The notes under the pieces are model-generated. The model did no database searches. It worked only from the letters and a program-made list of their open reading frames with translations, and was not told the DNA's origin. Below, piece by piece: positions 9,401 to 18,350 of a stretch of 64,000 nucleotides of DNA. Where the stretch lies: contig JAKZAN010000001.1 of assembly GCA_023053545.1 (NCBI GenBank), forward strand, positions 7,274,565 through 7,338,564. Reading direction: 5' to 3'. Origin of the DNA: Lepidurus packardi. Lineage: Eukaryota > Arthropoda > Branchiopoda > Notostraca > Triopsidae. The position numbers were made by a program, and so were the translations under genes. Each line of letters begins with the position of its first letter. Within the stretch, counting starts at the first letter, position 1.

Positions 9401-10713
9401 TGGGAGTAACCAAAACGATTGCCAGGGTACGACAACGGTATTGGTGGCCGAAACTTCGTCGCCACGTTGGACAGTTCATCGCCGGATGCCCGCATTGTCA
9501 AGTGTACAAACAACCACCGGGGCTACAAGCCGGGCTACTGCAGTCCATTCCCCCCCCTTCCCGACCTTTCGAAGTCTTGGGTATCGATCACGTGGGTCCT
9601 CTCCCCCGTACAGAAGGAGGCAATCGCCATGTGATCGTTTGTATCGATTATGGTACGAAATGGATTGAAGCTCAAGCCGTCCCAGATACGACATCCCAAA
9701 GAGTCTGCAACTTTCTGATGCAAAACATCGTTCTTCGGCATGGTACACCAAACAAGCTTATCAGCGATCGTGGCACTGGTTTCACGGCTGAGTTGCTTGA
9801 GGAAGTCTTGGAAAAGATGCAAATCCAACATGCGATGTCGGCCGCCTACCACCCGCAGACCAATGGTTTATGTGAACGGGTAAATCGGACATTGGTGGAA
9901 GTACTATCCGGTCTAGTGACTCCAAGTCAATCCAGCTGGGATGTGTATGTTACGCAGGCCTGTTTTGCAATCAACACCGCTGTGCAGGAGAGTACTGGGT
10001 TTACGCCGTTCCAGCTCGTGTATGGGAGACATGCAGTTCTGCCCGAAGAAACCAAATATCCCTGGCCAGAAGATGCGCCGGAAACATACAGCGAATTTCT
10101 TGATCGGTTCGAGTCTACGCGTCTGTGGGCCATCGAGAGTGTCAAGTCCAAGCAGAAAAAGCAGAAAACAAATTTTGATGCCCACCGGAAGCTGTCGGTT
10201 CCCTATCACGCAGGAGATTTAGTTTTGGTTCGTCGACAACTACGGGTGGTGGGGAAATGTCAGAAGATGCTCCCCAAGTATATAGGACCGTTTCAGGTGG
10301 CCGCCAAGCTTACGGAGGTGACCTATCGTGTTATGGATCTCCCAGGCCTAGAGACAAGAAAGGCATTACGAATTTTTCCGGTCCACGTATCCCAATTGAA
10401 GTCGTATCACGAAGTTTATCAGACGGACGAAAGTGATCGGTCGTTTGAATCGGACGTCGATGGGGGAAATAACACGGGGGATTTACAGCCAGGTCCAGCG
10501 CAGGAGGAAGCCACGGACGTCCAACAGGTAGCCGGCGGTGGTATAGAACTCGAAGTGCCAGACAACACAAGAGAGGATTCTGGTGGGATGACGCCGGAAG
10601 AAGGGTTGAAAAGTACTGGACGTAACGACATCGGAACAGCGAAGAAGGAGATTGCGTTGAGCCTTCCTGCACGAGTAAGGAAGCCTCCTAAGCGCTACGT
10701 CGAAGAATGTTGA
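6424..10713 (+). CDS. pol: Pol polyprotein (protease, RT, RNase H, integrase)
   Basis: The frame is -1 to gag, opens at 6424 and has no ATG at its head, so it is expected as a Gag-Pol frameshift fusion. Residues are numbered from 6499. The aspartic protease active site is DSG at 33-35. The reverse transcriptase carries YLDD at 581-584. RNase H starts around D730 (TDASGDGLGAVL). The integrase zinc finger is H960-H967-C997-C1000, and the catalytic triad is D1030, D1090 and E1126, with exactly 35 residues between the last two. A GPF-type C-terminal domain follows (GPFQVAAKLTEVTYRVMD); there is no chromodomain. Between protease and RT a ~45-residue segment is tandemly duplicated (ESWVLEQIEDQ and ESWVLKQIEDQ, each followed by VAEPVGPVSQQEELPTIPTV). 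All catalytic residues are present. Confidence 0.95.
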   Translation, partial: SVGKPTGRPGRAGSALTSAEAPFVAVVSTTSLGSRPTTLPFIFIHLGGCIDGVPAVVDSGGARSLVREDMISGIRDQIEPYLGPNICGAAKEDLPVMGTLELRVVWKAGGVDTVNRFIVVRHCPFPVILGVDWMGRNDVGAMVLGRSTIAVPRVSQRLHIPKTESWVLEQIEDQSVELSTDLTNNSTAFGGTGTVAEPVGPVSQQEELPTIPTVLPDISVELNTEESWVLKQIEDQSIVAVAEPVGPVSQQEELPTIPTVLPDISVEPNPEESCWSPPGFDPVTESLGICTICGTTSLPASTMVFVRVHAPRGSPETVVVPLVRHARSRREWVIPESILAVQEGFIDIPVVNLSSSPIQFRSDQRLCRVTKPGMPVAEVKETNGSPDVILSVSEGNAASKSPLQLDINPELPPRESEAVRQLVQKYQHCFQESEGSLGHTDIVRHRIETSDAPPLSCLPRRLSPGEREVIAGQVSDMLEKGIITSSESPWSSPVVLVRKKNGELRFCVDYRRLNAATKRDVYPLPRIDDVLDRIGNAKYFTSLDLASGYWQVAVDPEYQEKTAFVTPDGLYEFKRMPFGLSNAPATFQRLMDRVLVGLKWHQCLVYLDDVLVYGTTFEEHQSRLQTVLGAISRAGLTLKTQKCAFAYEEIKFLGHVLNHQGIRPDPDKVRAVTEFPVPQNVRQVRSFLGLSSYYRRFVPRFAAVSKPLTELLRKRQVWKWDIKQQAAFDGLRQLLTTPPVLASLRTGWDLDVHTDASGDGLGAVLIQRNGECEETIAYLSRRLTPSEESHHSNELECLAVVWAVEKLRSYVFGRPFRVITDNSSVTWLYSKQVLPTKFSRWIMALQEYEITFKHRSGRANVIADALSRAPVGTAEDTTVPAELTVCSISTKFPRTTLVLMQRADAKLAPILQKLDEFGGGDGIGNCEANVCIRDSSTASKREQKRLHEEFVIRHGVLYRRGGPNGRPSLIAIPAPMKRTILEECHSGSTGGHLGVTKTIARVRQRYWWPKLRRHVGQFIAGCPHCQVYKQPPGLQAGLLQSIPPPSRPFEVLGIDHVGPLPRTEGGNRHVIVCIDYGTKWIEAQAVPDTTSQRVCNFLMQNIVLRHGTPNKLISDRGTGFTAELLEEVLEKMQIQHAMSAAYHPQTNGLCERVNRTLVEVLSGLVTPSQSSWDVYVTQACFAINTAVQESTGFTPFQLVYGRHAVLPEETKYPWPEDAPETYSEFLDRFESTRLWAIESVKSKQKKQKTNFDAHRKLSVPYHAGDLVLVRRQLRVVGKCQKMLPKYIGPFQVAAKLTEVTYRVMDLPGLETRKALRIFPVHVSQLKSYHEVYQTDESDRSFESDVDGGNNTGDLQPGPAQEEATDVQQVAGGGIELEVPDNTREDSGGMTPEEGLKSTGRNDIGTAKKEIALSLPARVRKPPKRYVEEC
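6430..6469 (+). promoter_or_regulatory. Putative -1 ribosomal frameshift signal at the gag-pol junction
   Basis: In the 48-nt overlap the gag frame reads G GAA AAC (heptamer GGAAAAC at 6430-6436), which can re-pair as GGA AAA in the pol frame. After a 4-nt spacer comes a GC-rich hairpin whose outer stem is GGGCCG (6441-6446) paired with CGGCCC (6464-6469). The slippery sequence is not the strict X-XXY-YYZ form at its first three bases, so efficiency is uncertain. Confidence 0.6.
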
Positions 10714-10927
10714 ACCGGTTGATGCTAAATTGTATTACGGGTGACCTTGGCACGTGCTTTTGTTTGTGGGAAGTTGGTAAAATGGTAGTTTAACGAGGTC
10801 TAGCCTTTGTAGTAGTTTTTCCTTTGTAATGTGGTGTTTTTCTTTGTTGGGTATTTTCACTGTCCCGGTTGCTTTGAGTGTATGTCTTTTTGGAAATTTT
10901 AAGAGGTTTGTTAAAATTTATGTGGTC
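10714..10927 (+). other. Retrotransposon 3' untranslated region
   Basis: This is the T/G-rich non-coding stretch between the pol stop and the polypurine tract. No env gene is present here. Confidence 0.6.
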
Positions 10928-10940
10928 AGGAAAGGCCGAG
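10928..10940 (+). promoter_or_regulatory. Polypurine tract
   Basis: The purine-rich run AGGAAAGGCCGAG directly abuts the 3' LTR, the place and composition expected for plus-strand priming. It is interrupted by two cytosines. Confidence 0.55.
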
Positions 10941-11084
10941 TGTAGCGGTTCGCGAGTCGAACCGCTAGCGAACCTCCGAGCAAGTAGAGAGAGAGTTGGG
11001 AGAGAGGGTCGTAGAGCGGGCTCGGAAGAAGACAGACGCGAGGGGTGGAGGCGTGGTGCGTACCAGAATTGAACCCCACGCGAC
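10941..11084 (+). repeat. 3' LTR, first part (interrupted)
   Basis: Matches the 5' LTR with one mismatch up to CACGCGAC. The LTR then resumes at 12051-12058, where ACGCGAC is the insertion duplication followed by the terminal A, after foldback B. Confidence 0.9.
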
Positions 11085-12050
11085 TATGGAAGCCCTGAGA
11101 GGACAAAACTCGGGAACCGCAGAAAGTGACTCGGGAACAGCAGAAAGTACACTTATGGGAACATATTGACTTTCGGGAACACGGGAACCAGTTTTCGGAA
11201 CATGGGAACCAGTTTTGGGAACACTATCGGGAACACGGGAACATTATCGGGAACACGGGAACATTATCGGGAACACGGGAACATTATCGGGAACACGGGA
11301 ACATTATCGGGAACACGGGAACATATCGCTGTTTTCGGAACATATCGATATCTTCGGATGCAAGGTCGCTTTCACACTGTCATACAACTAATAATAAAGA
11401 ACTCTTCATGCGATATTAATTGTGAAATACTGAGCAAACTTTGTTGGGAAAAACTGTAAAATATGATATTAGCCTTAATGCATAAACCGTCATTATTATT
11501 ATTATGATTGGAAAAAACTCCTTCAAATAACTAGAATGTATTGCAATTGTCAGTTCCCCAACAGCAAAACAGTGACTTTCCAATTAATAAACAAATGCTT
11601 CTGTAATGGCGACAAGGTCTTTTTCTTCTGTTTAAACTACATTTCCGCACGTTTCGTGCATAAGTAAACCAGAGAAACATTTCTCAATGTGTTTCCTACA
11701 AGTTCCACAAGGGGGCGCAGGCTAGTGGAAGAAGATAAATTGGTTTTATGGTCTTGGGGGGGGGGGGGGGGGGGGGGGGGGGGCCTAGTTGTATGACAGT
11801 GTGAAAGCGACCTTGCATCCGAAGATATCGATATGTTCCGAAAACAGCGATATGTTCCCGTGTTCCCGATAATGTTCCCGTGTTCCCGATAATGTTGCCG
11901 TGTTCCCGATAGTGTTCCCAAAACTGGTTCCCATGTTCCGAAAACTGGTTCCCGTGTTCCCGAAAGTCAATATGTTCCCATAAGTGTACTTTCTGCTGTT
12001 CCCGAGTCACTTTCTGCGGTTCCCGAGTTTTGTCCTCTCAGGGCTTCCAT
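11085..12050. mobile_element. Foldback element B inside the 3' LTR
   Basis: Two long arms, 11085-11389 (starting TATGGAAGCCCTGAG) and 11787-12050 (its reverse complement), flank a ~400-bp loop. ACGCGAC occurs on both sides (11078-11084 and 12051-12057) as a 7-bp target duplication. Each arm holds tandem 20-bp units (ATCGGGAACACGGGAACATT), about five in the left arm and three in the right. The loop ends in a run of 28 G. Open frames through the arms translate as GNTGTLSGTREH-like repeats and are not genes. No transposase is present, so it would need one in trans. Confidence 0.85.
11756..11783. repeat. Homopolymer run of 28 G
   Basis: The run lies at the inner edge of the right arm of foldback B. 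Length in such runs is unreliable in assembled sequence. Similar but shorter runs occur at 16168-16181, 47530-47544 and 49964-49977. Confidence 0.8.
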
Positions 12051-12058
12051 ACGCGACA

Positions 12059-12062
12059 GTAC
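12059..12062. repeat. 3' target-site duplication (GTAC)
   Basis: Copy of 4615-4618, immediately after the final A of the 3' LTR. Confidence 0.75.
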
Positions 12063-12112
12063 GAACTTGGGCTGCCCGAGCTCGAACTTGGGCAGATATC
12101 GAACTTGGGTCG
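12063..12112. repeat. Palindromic repeat, right half
   Basis: GAACTTGGGCTGCCCGAGCT followed by further CGAACTTGGG boxes continues the repeat interrupted at 4614. It lies 100-150 bp before the DBT start codon, inside what should be the DBT promoter or 5' UTR. Confidence 0.65.
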
Positions 12113-12210
12113 CAACAGTTCCAAGTTGTTTGTCGGAAATAATAGGTGTCGCTTCATCGTAATGGATCTTTGGAAGTAAATAAGATAATCCCTGTATACA
12201 AACAAGCAAA

Positions 12211-14263
12211 ATGGCATTGTTCGTTTCTAAGAGTTCATTCCGAACAGTTTTATTGTGTAGGACTGTAGTAAAGGTAGGATGAATTCTTTTAGATTGCTTC
12301 CGCTACTCAAGTAATGCCTAATCTTAATTCATTTCACCAAGAAATGACCAAGTGTTCATACTTTAACTGTTTGTGTCACCCTTTTTGTCTAGACTTCTTC
12401 TAGGAGCTTGTCTTCCATTAATACTGCGTGGTGTTCTTCAAATATTAGCCGTAGTGATGTGTGCCGCCCAGCAAGGAATAATCTCCTGAATCGCACAATC
12501 CCAACGGGCTACAGTAACATATTCACCAGTTCATCTTGCCTGGGAGAGATTGTGCCCTTCAAGCTATCTGATATTGGAGAAGGGATTCGAGAGGTCACCA
12601 TCAAAGAATGGCAAGCATTCTTTCAATTAATATTCTCCTATTTATACTAAACGATTTAAATATTCAAGCTAATTTAAAAATTAAATTAAAAGCTAAAGTA
12701 CACTTTTTATAGGTTTATAAAGGAGGGAGACCAAGTGGCTCAGTTCGACAGCATCTGTGAAGTACAAAGCGACAAAGCGTCCGTCACAATTACCAGTCGC
12801 TATGATGGCATTATTCGAAAAATTCACTATAAGGTGGATGAGATGGCTTTAGTTGGTCAGCCTTTGGTTGATGTAGAAATTACAGGAGGCGAAATTGGTA
12901 AATAACTTTCAAACTGTTCATTAATGCAGTCTTAATTTAATACATACTGGAAAATTCCAGAATCTCCACCTGAGGAATTGTACGAAAAGGATGCCATACC
13001 CTTGGGAGAGAGAGAAGAAGTAGTCAAGTTACCCATAGATAAAATATTGGCTGCTCCCGCGGTCAGAAGACTGGCTATTGAAAATAAGGCAAGTTTGAGA
13101 GACCATGTCGGTATTTTGTATTTAACAATAACTTTTTTTTGCAGATAAAGCTACATGAAGTTGAAGCCACAGGAAAAGACGGACGGATCCTGAAAGAAGA
13201 TGTGTTACGTTACATGGAAAAGAACAAGCGCTTTCAATCGCCATCAGCATCTCCGAGACAAAATAGTCCTGAAGCTGTAGTGGCAGCGAAAGTACCAACG
13301 GTAGCCCCTCCTATGCCTGTACTTGTCCCGGTCGGGAAAGACCGTACTGAGCCCATCAGAGGTTTTCGAAAAGCTATGGCGAAGACTATGACAGCTTCTT
13401 TGGTAAATTTGATGCTCGCGCATTCTTGTTTTGATCAAACTCTTTTTCTTTTATTATAACAGCGCATACCCCATTTTGGTTACTGTGACGAAATCGATAT
13501 GAGCACCCTAATATCGGTGAGAGCAGGACTCAAGAAGCATCCCTTACTTACCAACGCGGGGATCAAGCTTACCTACATGCCATTTTTCTTGAAAGCGGCG
13601 TCTTTGGCATTAACCCAATTTCCTGTCCTCAATGCAACCGTGGATGACGCGTGCGAAAATCTGACTTATAGGTGCCTATTCGTTGCTGAATTTTACCATA
13701 ATTTTGCATTTTTGTAATTAGAGCCGCTCACAATTTGGGCTTGGCAATGGATACGCCTCAAGGCTTATTGGTACCTAACGTTAAGAACGTCCAAGCTTTG
13801 TCTATACTAGAAGTTGCTACTGAATTAGCACGGCTTATGGAACTGGGATCAAAAAGCTCGCTAAAATCAGAGGATTTAACAGGCGGAACTTTTACGTTAT
13901 CCAATATTGGATCGGTAAATTTAAGACAAATAGTTGTATCTTATTTTAGGTGAATTTGGTTTTCTAGATTGGAGGAACATATGCTAAGCCCGTGATACTG
14001 TCCTCGGAAGTTGCTATTGGTGCCTTGGGAAAAATTCAGGTTTATTCTGTTTTAGGTCACATATGTCCATAAATAATTTAATTTGTGAAATTTAGGTGCT
14101 ACCTCGATTTGATTTCCAGGGTAACGTCATGAAGGCGCATATTATGCAAGTTAGCTGGTCAGCGGATCACAGGATAATTGACGGGGCTACTATGGCTCGA
14201 TTTTCGAACTTGTGGAAAGATTATCTAGAAAATCCTAACCGAATGCTACTGAGCCTTAAATAA
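12211..14263 (+). CDS. DBT: Dihydrolipoyl transacylase, E2 of branched-chain ketoacid dehydrogenase
   Basis: Exons: 12211-12273, 12393-12610, 12713-12897, 12961-13088, 13145-13402, 13463-13671, 13722-13914, 13968-14039, 14096-14263 (497 residues; human about 482). The product is the mitochondrial core that transfers the acyl group from E1 to CoA in valine, leucine and isoleucine breakdown. A basic, serine-rich N-terminus without acidic residues fits a mitochondrial targeting peptide. The lipoyl domain runs from [15 protein letters not shown] to the lipoylated lysine in SDKAS. The E1/E3-binding domain contains [12 protein letters not shown] and [12 protein letters not shown]. The catalytic domain ends with [12 protein letters not shown], holding the catalytic His and Asp. 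The [11 protein letters not shown] and [16 protein letters not shown] signatures separate it from pyruvate and oxoglutarate E2. Introns 2 and 4 use GC donors (G|GCAAGC and AAG|GCAAGT). A retrotransposon ends ~150 bp upstream. Confidence 0.93.
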
Positions 14264-14530
14264 TTCATGTAGGAATATTATGTGGGTGAAACCAGTGAAG
14301 CTTACGTGGTATGTAAAGAAAAGGTACGACCATGGTATACAAGTTTGATAGGGACGTTTCAGTATAGTTTGATATATGTAAAAAAGACGACTGGTAGAAG
14401 GTTAATGTGAAATATTTTAAATCTTTATACATTAATACGAAAATCTTGCATCCAAATTTTCCAGCTTAAAAGCTGGTCAAATCACTGAGTAAATGAACAG
14501 ATAATAATAAAACTATTAATTTTAGTTATT

Positions 14531-15100
14531 TTAATGTTTATTTGAGCCAGGAATGAGTTTGCGGACTCTCAATAAAACAATTTCATTAAAACTGGAAATA
14601 TCTTCTTCTCGGTAAGGCGAAGTGATAGTAGCGACATCTAAAATGACCAATCGGCCACCCTCGGTTTCTTCGAAAGGAATCCGATTCTGATCCAATATAT
14701 TTTTTAGCTCTTCTTTTCTTTGCAAATCGCTGGCGGCGTCAATACTGGACTTTGGTGTTGTCGACACATGTTCACTAGCAATCGTAATAGCTCCATCTCC
14801 GCGTTTCAAAACTTCATAATTCACAATGGCGTGACCCATGACAAACTCCATTGTACTGTCAGTCTTCAAAATAACACTAAGTAAAGAGGTCAATCACAGA
14901 ATCATATAAATCAACTAATCTATTACTTCAGAAAAAAGACGATCCGAGACAACTGACCTTCCTGTCACTGGATCAACAGCATTTACCGTCCCTTCCAAAA
15001 CATGTTCGTTCACGAGAAGCAGCTTCACTTGGCTCCCAATCAACCATAAACAATTGGTTCCAAAATCGTCAGTACATAAAGGTACTTCAAGTTGATCCAT
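14531..15100 (-). CDS. GEMIN6: Gemin6, SMN complex subunit
   Basis: Two exons, 15100-14958 and 14876-14531, are joined across an 81-bp intron (AAG|GTCAGT donor, CTTAG acceptor) to give 162 residues; human Gemin6 has 167. The N-terminal half is an Sm-like fold (IGSQVKLLLVNEHVLEGTVN, then a DPVTG turn and FVMGHAIVNYEVL). The C-terminal helical part ends in SSFNEIVLLRVRKLI, matching the SSNEIILSRVQDLI-type end of the family. Gemin6 pairs with Gemin7 and helps the SMN complex load Sm proteins onto snRNAs in the cytoplasm. Overall similarity is moderate, but length, MGHA motif and tail agree. It is convergent with DBT, with 267 bp between the stop codons. Confidence 0.82.
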
Positions 15101-15629
15101 TTTTATGTAAAGACTTGATAAAATCTCCTTTCTCAGCTTTGCCCGCCAACAGAAATGATGTAAACAATCTTACCGTGTAACTAAGCAAGCATCAGTGAAT
15201 AGCGGGACCGAGCTTCCCTTTCAGCAGTGTCATATTTTTATAAATCGAACAAAATATGGATATATAATGTTAGAGCAGCTTAGTTGCATGTTTCCTTTTT
15301 ATATGTTTTAACGCGTGTTGTATATAATCGTTTGACTAGATGGATAAGATGTACGCTCAGGGAATGATAGGATCTCGGTTCGAAAACTGGTTGAAGCCTT
15401 TTTTCGTCTAAAAAACGAATATTAAATGGCTACCTTTCTCTGTATCTTTTGCCTTCCTCTGTACCTTATACTTTATGTATTCAGAATAGTGAACTGTATT
15501 GTATGTGTGAGCATTTAATAAAAGTAATTTAATGCGAACACATGGCCTTGCAATTATTTTTGAACGGTTTTGACTCGTAAACTTTGAAACACATATATTG
15601 AAACAATATAATAATGCAAACTTCTAGAG
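15101..15629. other. Intergenic upstream of Gemin6
   Basis: No gene seen. A module near 15402-15450 (TTCGTCTAAAAAACGAAT then ATTAAATGGCT) is repeated in diverged form at 15692-15745, so both probably belong to decayed mobile elements. Confidence 0.45.
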
Positions 15630-15750
15630 CAGGGGTTCTCAAACTTTTTCGTTTGCGGCGCCCCTGGAACATATCCCCAGCTCGACACTTTATTTCGTCA
15701 AAAAAACGAAATATTAAATGGCTCCATTTCTATGTTCCTTATGATGCCTT
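15630..15750. mobile_element. hAT-type transposon end (fragment)
   Basis: CAGGGGTTCTCAAACTTTTT followed by GCGGCGCCCCTGG resembles the terminal repeat of many animal hAT elements. It is followed by the ATTTCGT/ACGAAAT inverted module also found at 15402. I could not find the opposite end or an 8-bp duplication nearby, so it is a fragment or solo end. Confidence 0.5.
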
Positions 15751-16650
15751 CCCGGCAAGGTTCCTATACCCATATTCGAAATTGTGAAGCTTCGGCATCA
15801 CGAGCTGGAGTATCAGGGATAGGAAACCGAGCAGGGGAGTTGGGAACAGGGAAAGCGGCGTAGCTCTCAATTTTCCACGATTTTTGAACCTTGATAGAGC
15901 ATTATTCCTTATGGAGAAAAGGCCTGGAAACGTTTTTCCCCAGCTCGAAAAGTAGCCACGCCCCCTCTTGGAGTCCACCAATAGGATCGTCCATTTTTGT
16001 AGGGACACAACCCTTTTAGCGGATTTTTCAAAAATCACACCCAAATTTCCCAGATTTTCGCTTTTGTTTCAAATTAAAAATCGTACAACAAAAATTACAT
16101 GATTGAAACTAGCTTTTACGGAACATTCGTCTACAACAAAATAAACCAATAAGGAATCCATAGGGGCGGGGGGGGGGGGGGTCAAACTTCTTATTTAATA
16201 ATTTTAGAACCCAAATTGCGGAGCTAAGTCCAGAATTGAAACTACAACATACTTGGAAAACTAAGTGCAAGATAATTTTAATTTGCGAGTGATATCTTTC
16301 ACAAGGAAACCAAAACACTGGAAAAACGAACGTTATAAATTTAGGAATTCTAAAAAATTGTTCAATAATACAGAAAGTCGAAGTATAATAGTCGCAGTTC
16401 AAAGGTTAATAACTGAAGCAAAAAATGCATATTACCAACAGATTCAGACAGAAGATACAAGGAATCTTATTTAGGGTCGTTCGGAATTCTTCTCCTCTTC
16501 ATATATAGCCAAACCGGAGAGCCACGAACGTTAAACAACACTTACGGTAATACATAGGGTCTCAAATTTATATAAATACGCAGTAGATTATATATTACTA
16601 AAAGATCGGTTCAGTAATGTTTTTGGCCGAATTTCTTCCAGCGTTGAAAG
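15751..16650. other. Intergenic, probable decayed repeats
   Basis: There are only unrecognised minus-strand frames (15739-16044 and 16109-16402) that show no domain and cross a 14-G run (16168-16181). I see no gene. Confidence 0.4.
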
Positions 16651-18342
16651 CACAGTATAGAGGTTTCACAGTATGCTAACAGGGCTATCTTCCAATGTTA
16701 AGGTTTTCTGACGACCTTCTCGGTCCCCCGAGTAATATTCAGGTAAAAGGCCAGAAAATGAAAGGGTGCATTCGCAAACCTCCCAGTGCAGTTCAAAAAA
16801 GGTCACGACGGTTTACAAAGCGCGTAATTTAAATCTATTGCTTTAAACTATGTGAGCTTAAAATAAAAGATGAATTAACTAGGTCAAAGCACAACACGTA
16901 GCCTATACACATTATAGACTATTTCGCGTTACCCAGGTTGCACCACGAGGAGGCAGTCTATTTTGCAACCCATACATAGGTGTTTTATAGTATACAGGTT
17001 TAACCCCATATACTATAAAATACCCATGTATGTGTATGTGTTGTTATGACTATGTATGTCTATATACGAGTTATCCATTACATTGGTACTTTACAACTAT
17101 TCCTAAATGTTACTAACTTTTGCAAGTTTAGTATTTTTCTTAACACGTTTAACTACGGCTCTTTCTGCTACAGCTAGATTTTCTTCTTTAAGTGTATAGT
17201 AAATCCTAACTCGAACGAACAAATTAAAAAAATAATCAACTGGAAAAGTGGAAAAGTTCTTTAGCGGGGTGAATGTCCGGAATACTATGAATTTCTGGGG
17301 AAACTGGAGAAAGAGACGTTTCTATAGAACTCTGTTTTGGCGCGTAGTTGTGCTCAGCAGAAATGGATGTCGAAGCTAACTGGACTGTAAAATGACCTTC
17401 GGGTGGTTCGCAAACAGGAATAAATGGATGTCGATAGCAAGAAGATTGCTTACAACTTCGAAAATGCTCTGAGCATATGCGTAAACCATTTTTTGGTAAA
17501 ACTAATCTCTCTTTACTAATAACCTTTAACCATAATTCTGAACAATTGTCATTCGGAATACGAAAAAACTTTGTTCCTGCTGGTTTTCTATAGGATGCGT
17601 TCTTACAAAAAGGAACACAACAAAGTACGCTAGGCATGTTTAATTAACTAGCTTAACTATTATTTTACACTAATATTACACTTAGCTAAAACTCACTTAT
17701 ATTACACTTAGCTAAAATTTATATTACCGAAATGAAAACTTAATGAAAAAGTTTAATTTAATTAAACCGTAATTCGTCTTGAAAAAAAGAGAAATTACAG
17801 AGTCGTGTTAAGAAAACGGTAAAAATCTGCTTTGAAAGAAATTGCGAGTGAGCTCTGTGAAATTTGCAACAAACGGCACGGAAGCACAATAGCAATTGCT
17901 GACGAGTTGATGAGACGACGCTATTTATATGAAATTAAAAACAGTAGAACGTAGCAAGTGCTTGTCTTTCTTTGCGGATTAGCAAGCAATGCGAAGTGAA
18001 AGACTTTTACCGTAAGACTTTAATACCAAGATCCAGCATAATCATTTCCGGGAGAAAAACTTTCAAAATCGCGCAATGCTAGTCGAATCTTACGTCAGCC
18101 CCAAACTCCCTCGACAGAAAGGTCACCAGTCCCCCGTTTTGTGAATGTTTTGTTCTCTTTTCGAACCCTTCTTGTAGTAGATTTGGAATGCCTACTTCTG
18201 GGGTAGGATGGGCAAGTCTGTGAATCCATCCCTCCTATGTTCCTTGTTACCCCCACATCCTCTTGAGACCGAGAAAATCGTGTTAATCCCTTTACATTGG
18301 AAGATACCCCCAGTTACCATACTGTGAAACCTTTATACTGTG
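16651..18342 (-). mobile_element. P-element superfamily transposon relic
   Basis: Imperfect ~53-bp terminal inverted repeats start CACAGTATAGAGGTTTCACA at the left and CACAGTATAAAGGTTTCACA (complement) at the right. They are flanked by a perfect 8-bp duplication GTTGAAAG (16643-16650 and 18343-18350). An 8-bp duplication, CA-starting ends and an internal THAP-domain exon on the minus strand together point to the P superfamily. At 1.69 kb it lacks room and reading frame for a full transposase, so it is an internally deleted, non-autonomous copy. Confidence 0.8.
17236..17637 (-). CDS. THAP-domain protein fragment (P-type transposase N-terminus)
   Basis: This 133-codon frame starts with a complete THAP zinc finger in the C2CH arrangement C7-X3-C11-X43-C55-X2-H58 (MPSVLCCVPFCKN ... 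ICSEHF), with the conserved tryptophan in ELWLKVI. The finger is the sequence-specific DNA-binding domain of P transposases and THAP proteins. After it the product is serine/proline-rich and stops without RNase H-like catalytic or GTP-binding regions. Because it lies inside an element with P-like ends, it is most simply the first exon of a deleted transposase. The finger itself is intact, so it could still make a DNA-binding repressor-like protein. Confidence 0.7.
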   Translation of the reverse strand: MPSVLCCVPFCKNASYRKPAGTKFFRIPNDNCSELWLKVISKERLVLPKNGLRICSEHFRSCKQSSCYRHPFIPVCEPPEGHFTVQLASTSISAEHNYAPKQSSIETSLSPVSPEIHSIPDIHPAKELFHFSS

Positions 18343-18350
18343 GTTGAAAG

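Larger units (their letters stand above)
4619..12058 (+). mobile_element. Ty3/gypsy (Metaviridae) LTR retrotransposon with two nested foldback insertions
   Basis: The parts are: 5' LTR (4619-4763), foldback insertion A, tRNA-Leu primer binding site (5053-5072), gag, a -1 frameshift signal, pol (protease, RT, RNase H, integrase), a purine-rich tract and a 3' LTR (10941-11084 plus 12051-12058) that is split by foldback insertion B. GTAC flanks both ends. The two LTRs differ at one position over 145 bp, so insertion is recent. There is no env gene. The domain order PR-RT-RH-INT defines Ty3/gypsy rather than Ty1/copia. Coding capacity looks intact. However, the primer site is displaced ~290 bp from U5 and the 3' LTR carries ~1 kb of foreign DNA, so this copy should be defective in cis. 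Its 3' end lies about 150 bp upstream of the DBT start codon. Confidence 0.93.

Noticed and set aside
1366..10713. Envelope ORF and gag-pol as parts of one provirus
   Set aside because: They lie on opposite strands, and the envelope gene is outside the LTRs and the GTAC target duplication that bound the gag-pol element.
11126..12010. Several ~100-codon frames in foldback B rich in GNTGT/REHGN repeats
   Set aside because: They are translations of 20-bp tandem units in the two arms, mirror each other on both strands, and have no protein-like composition.
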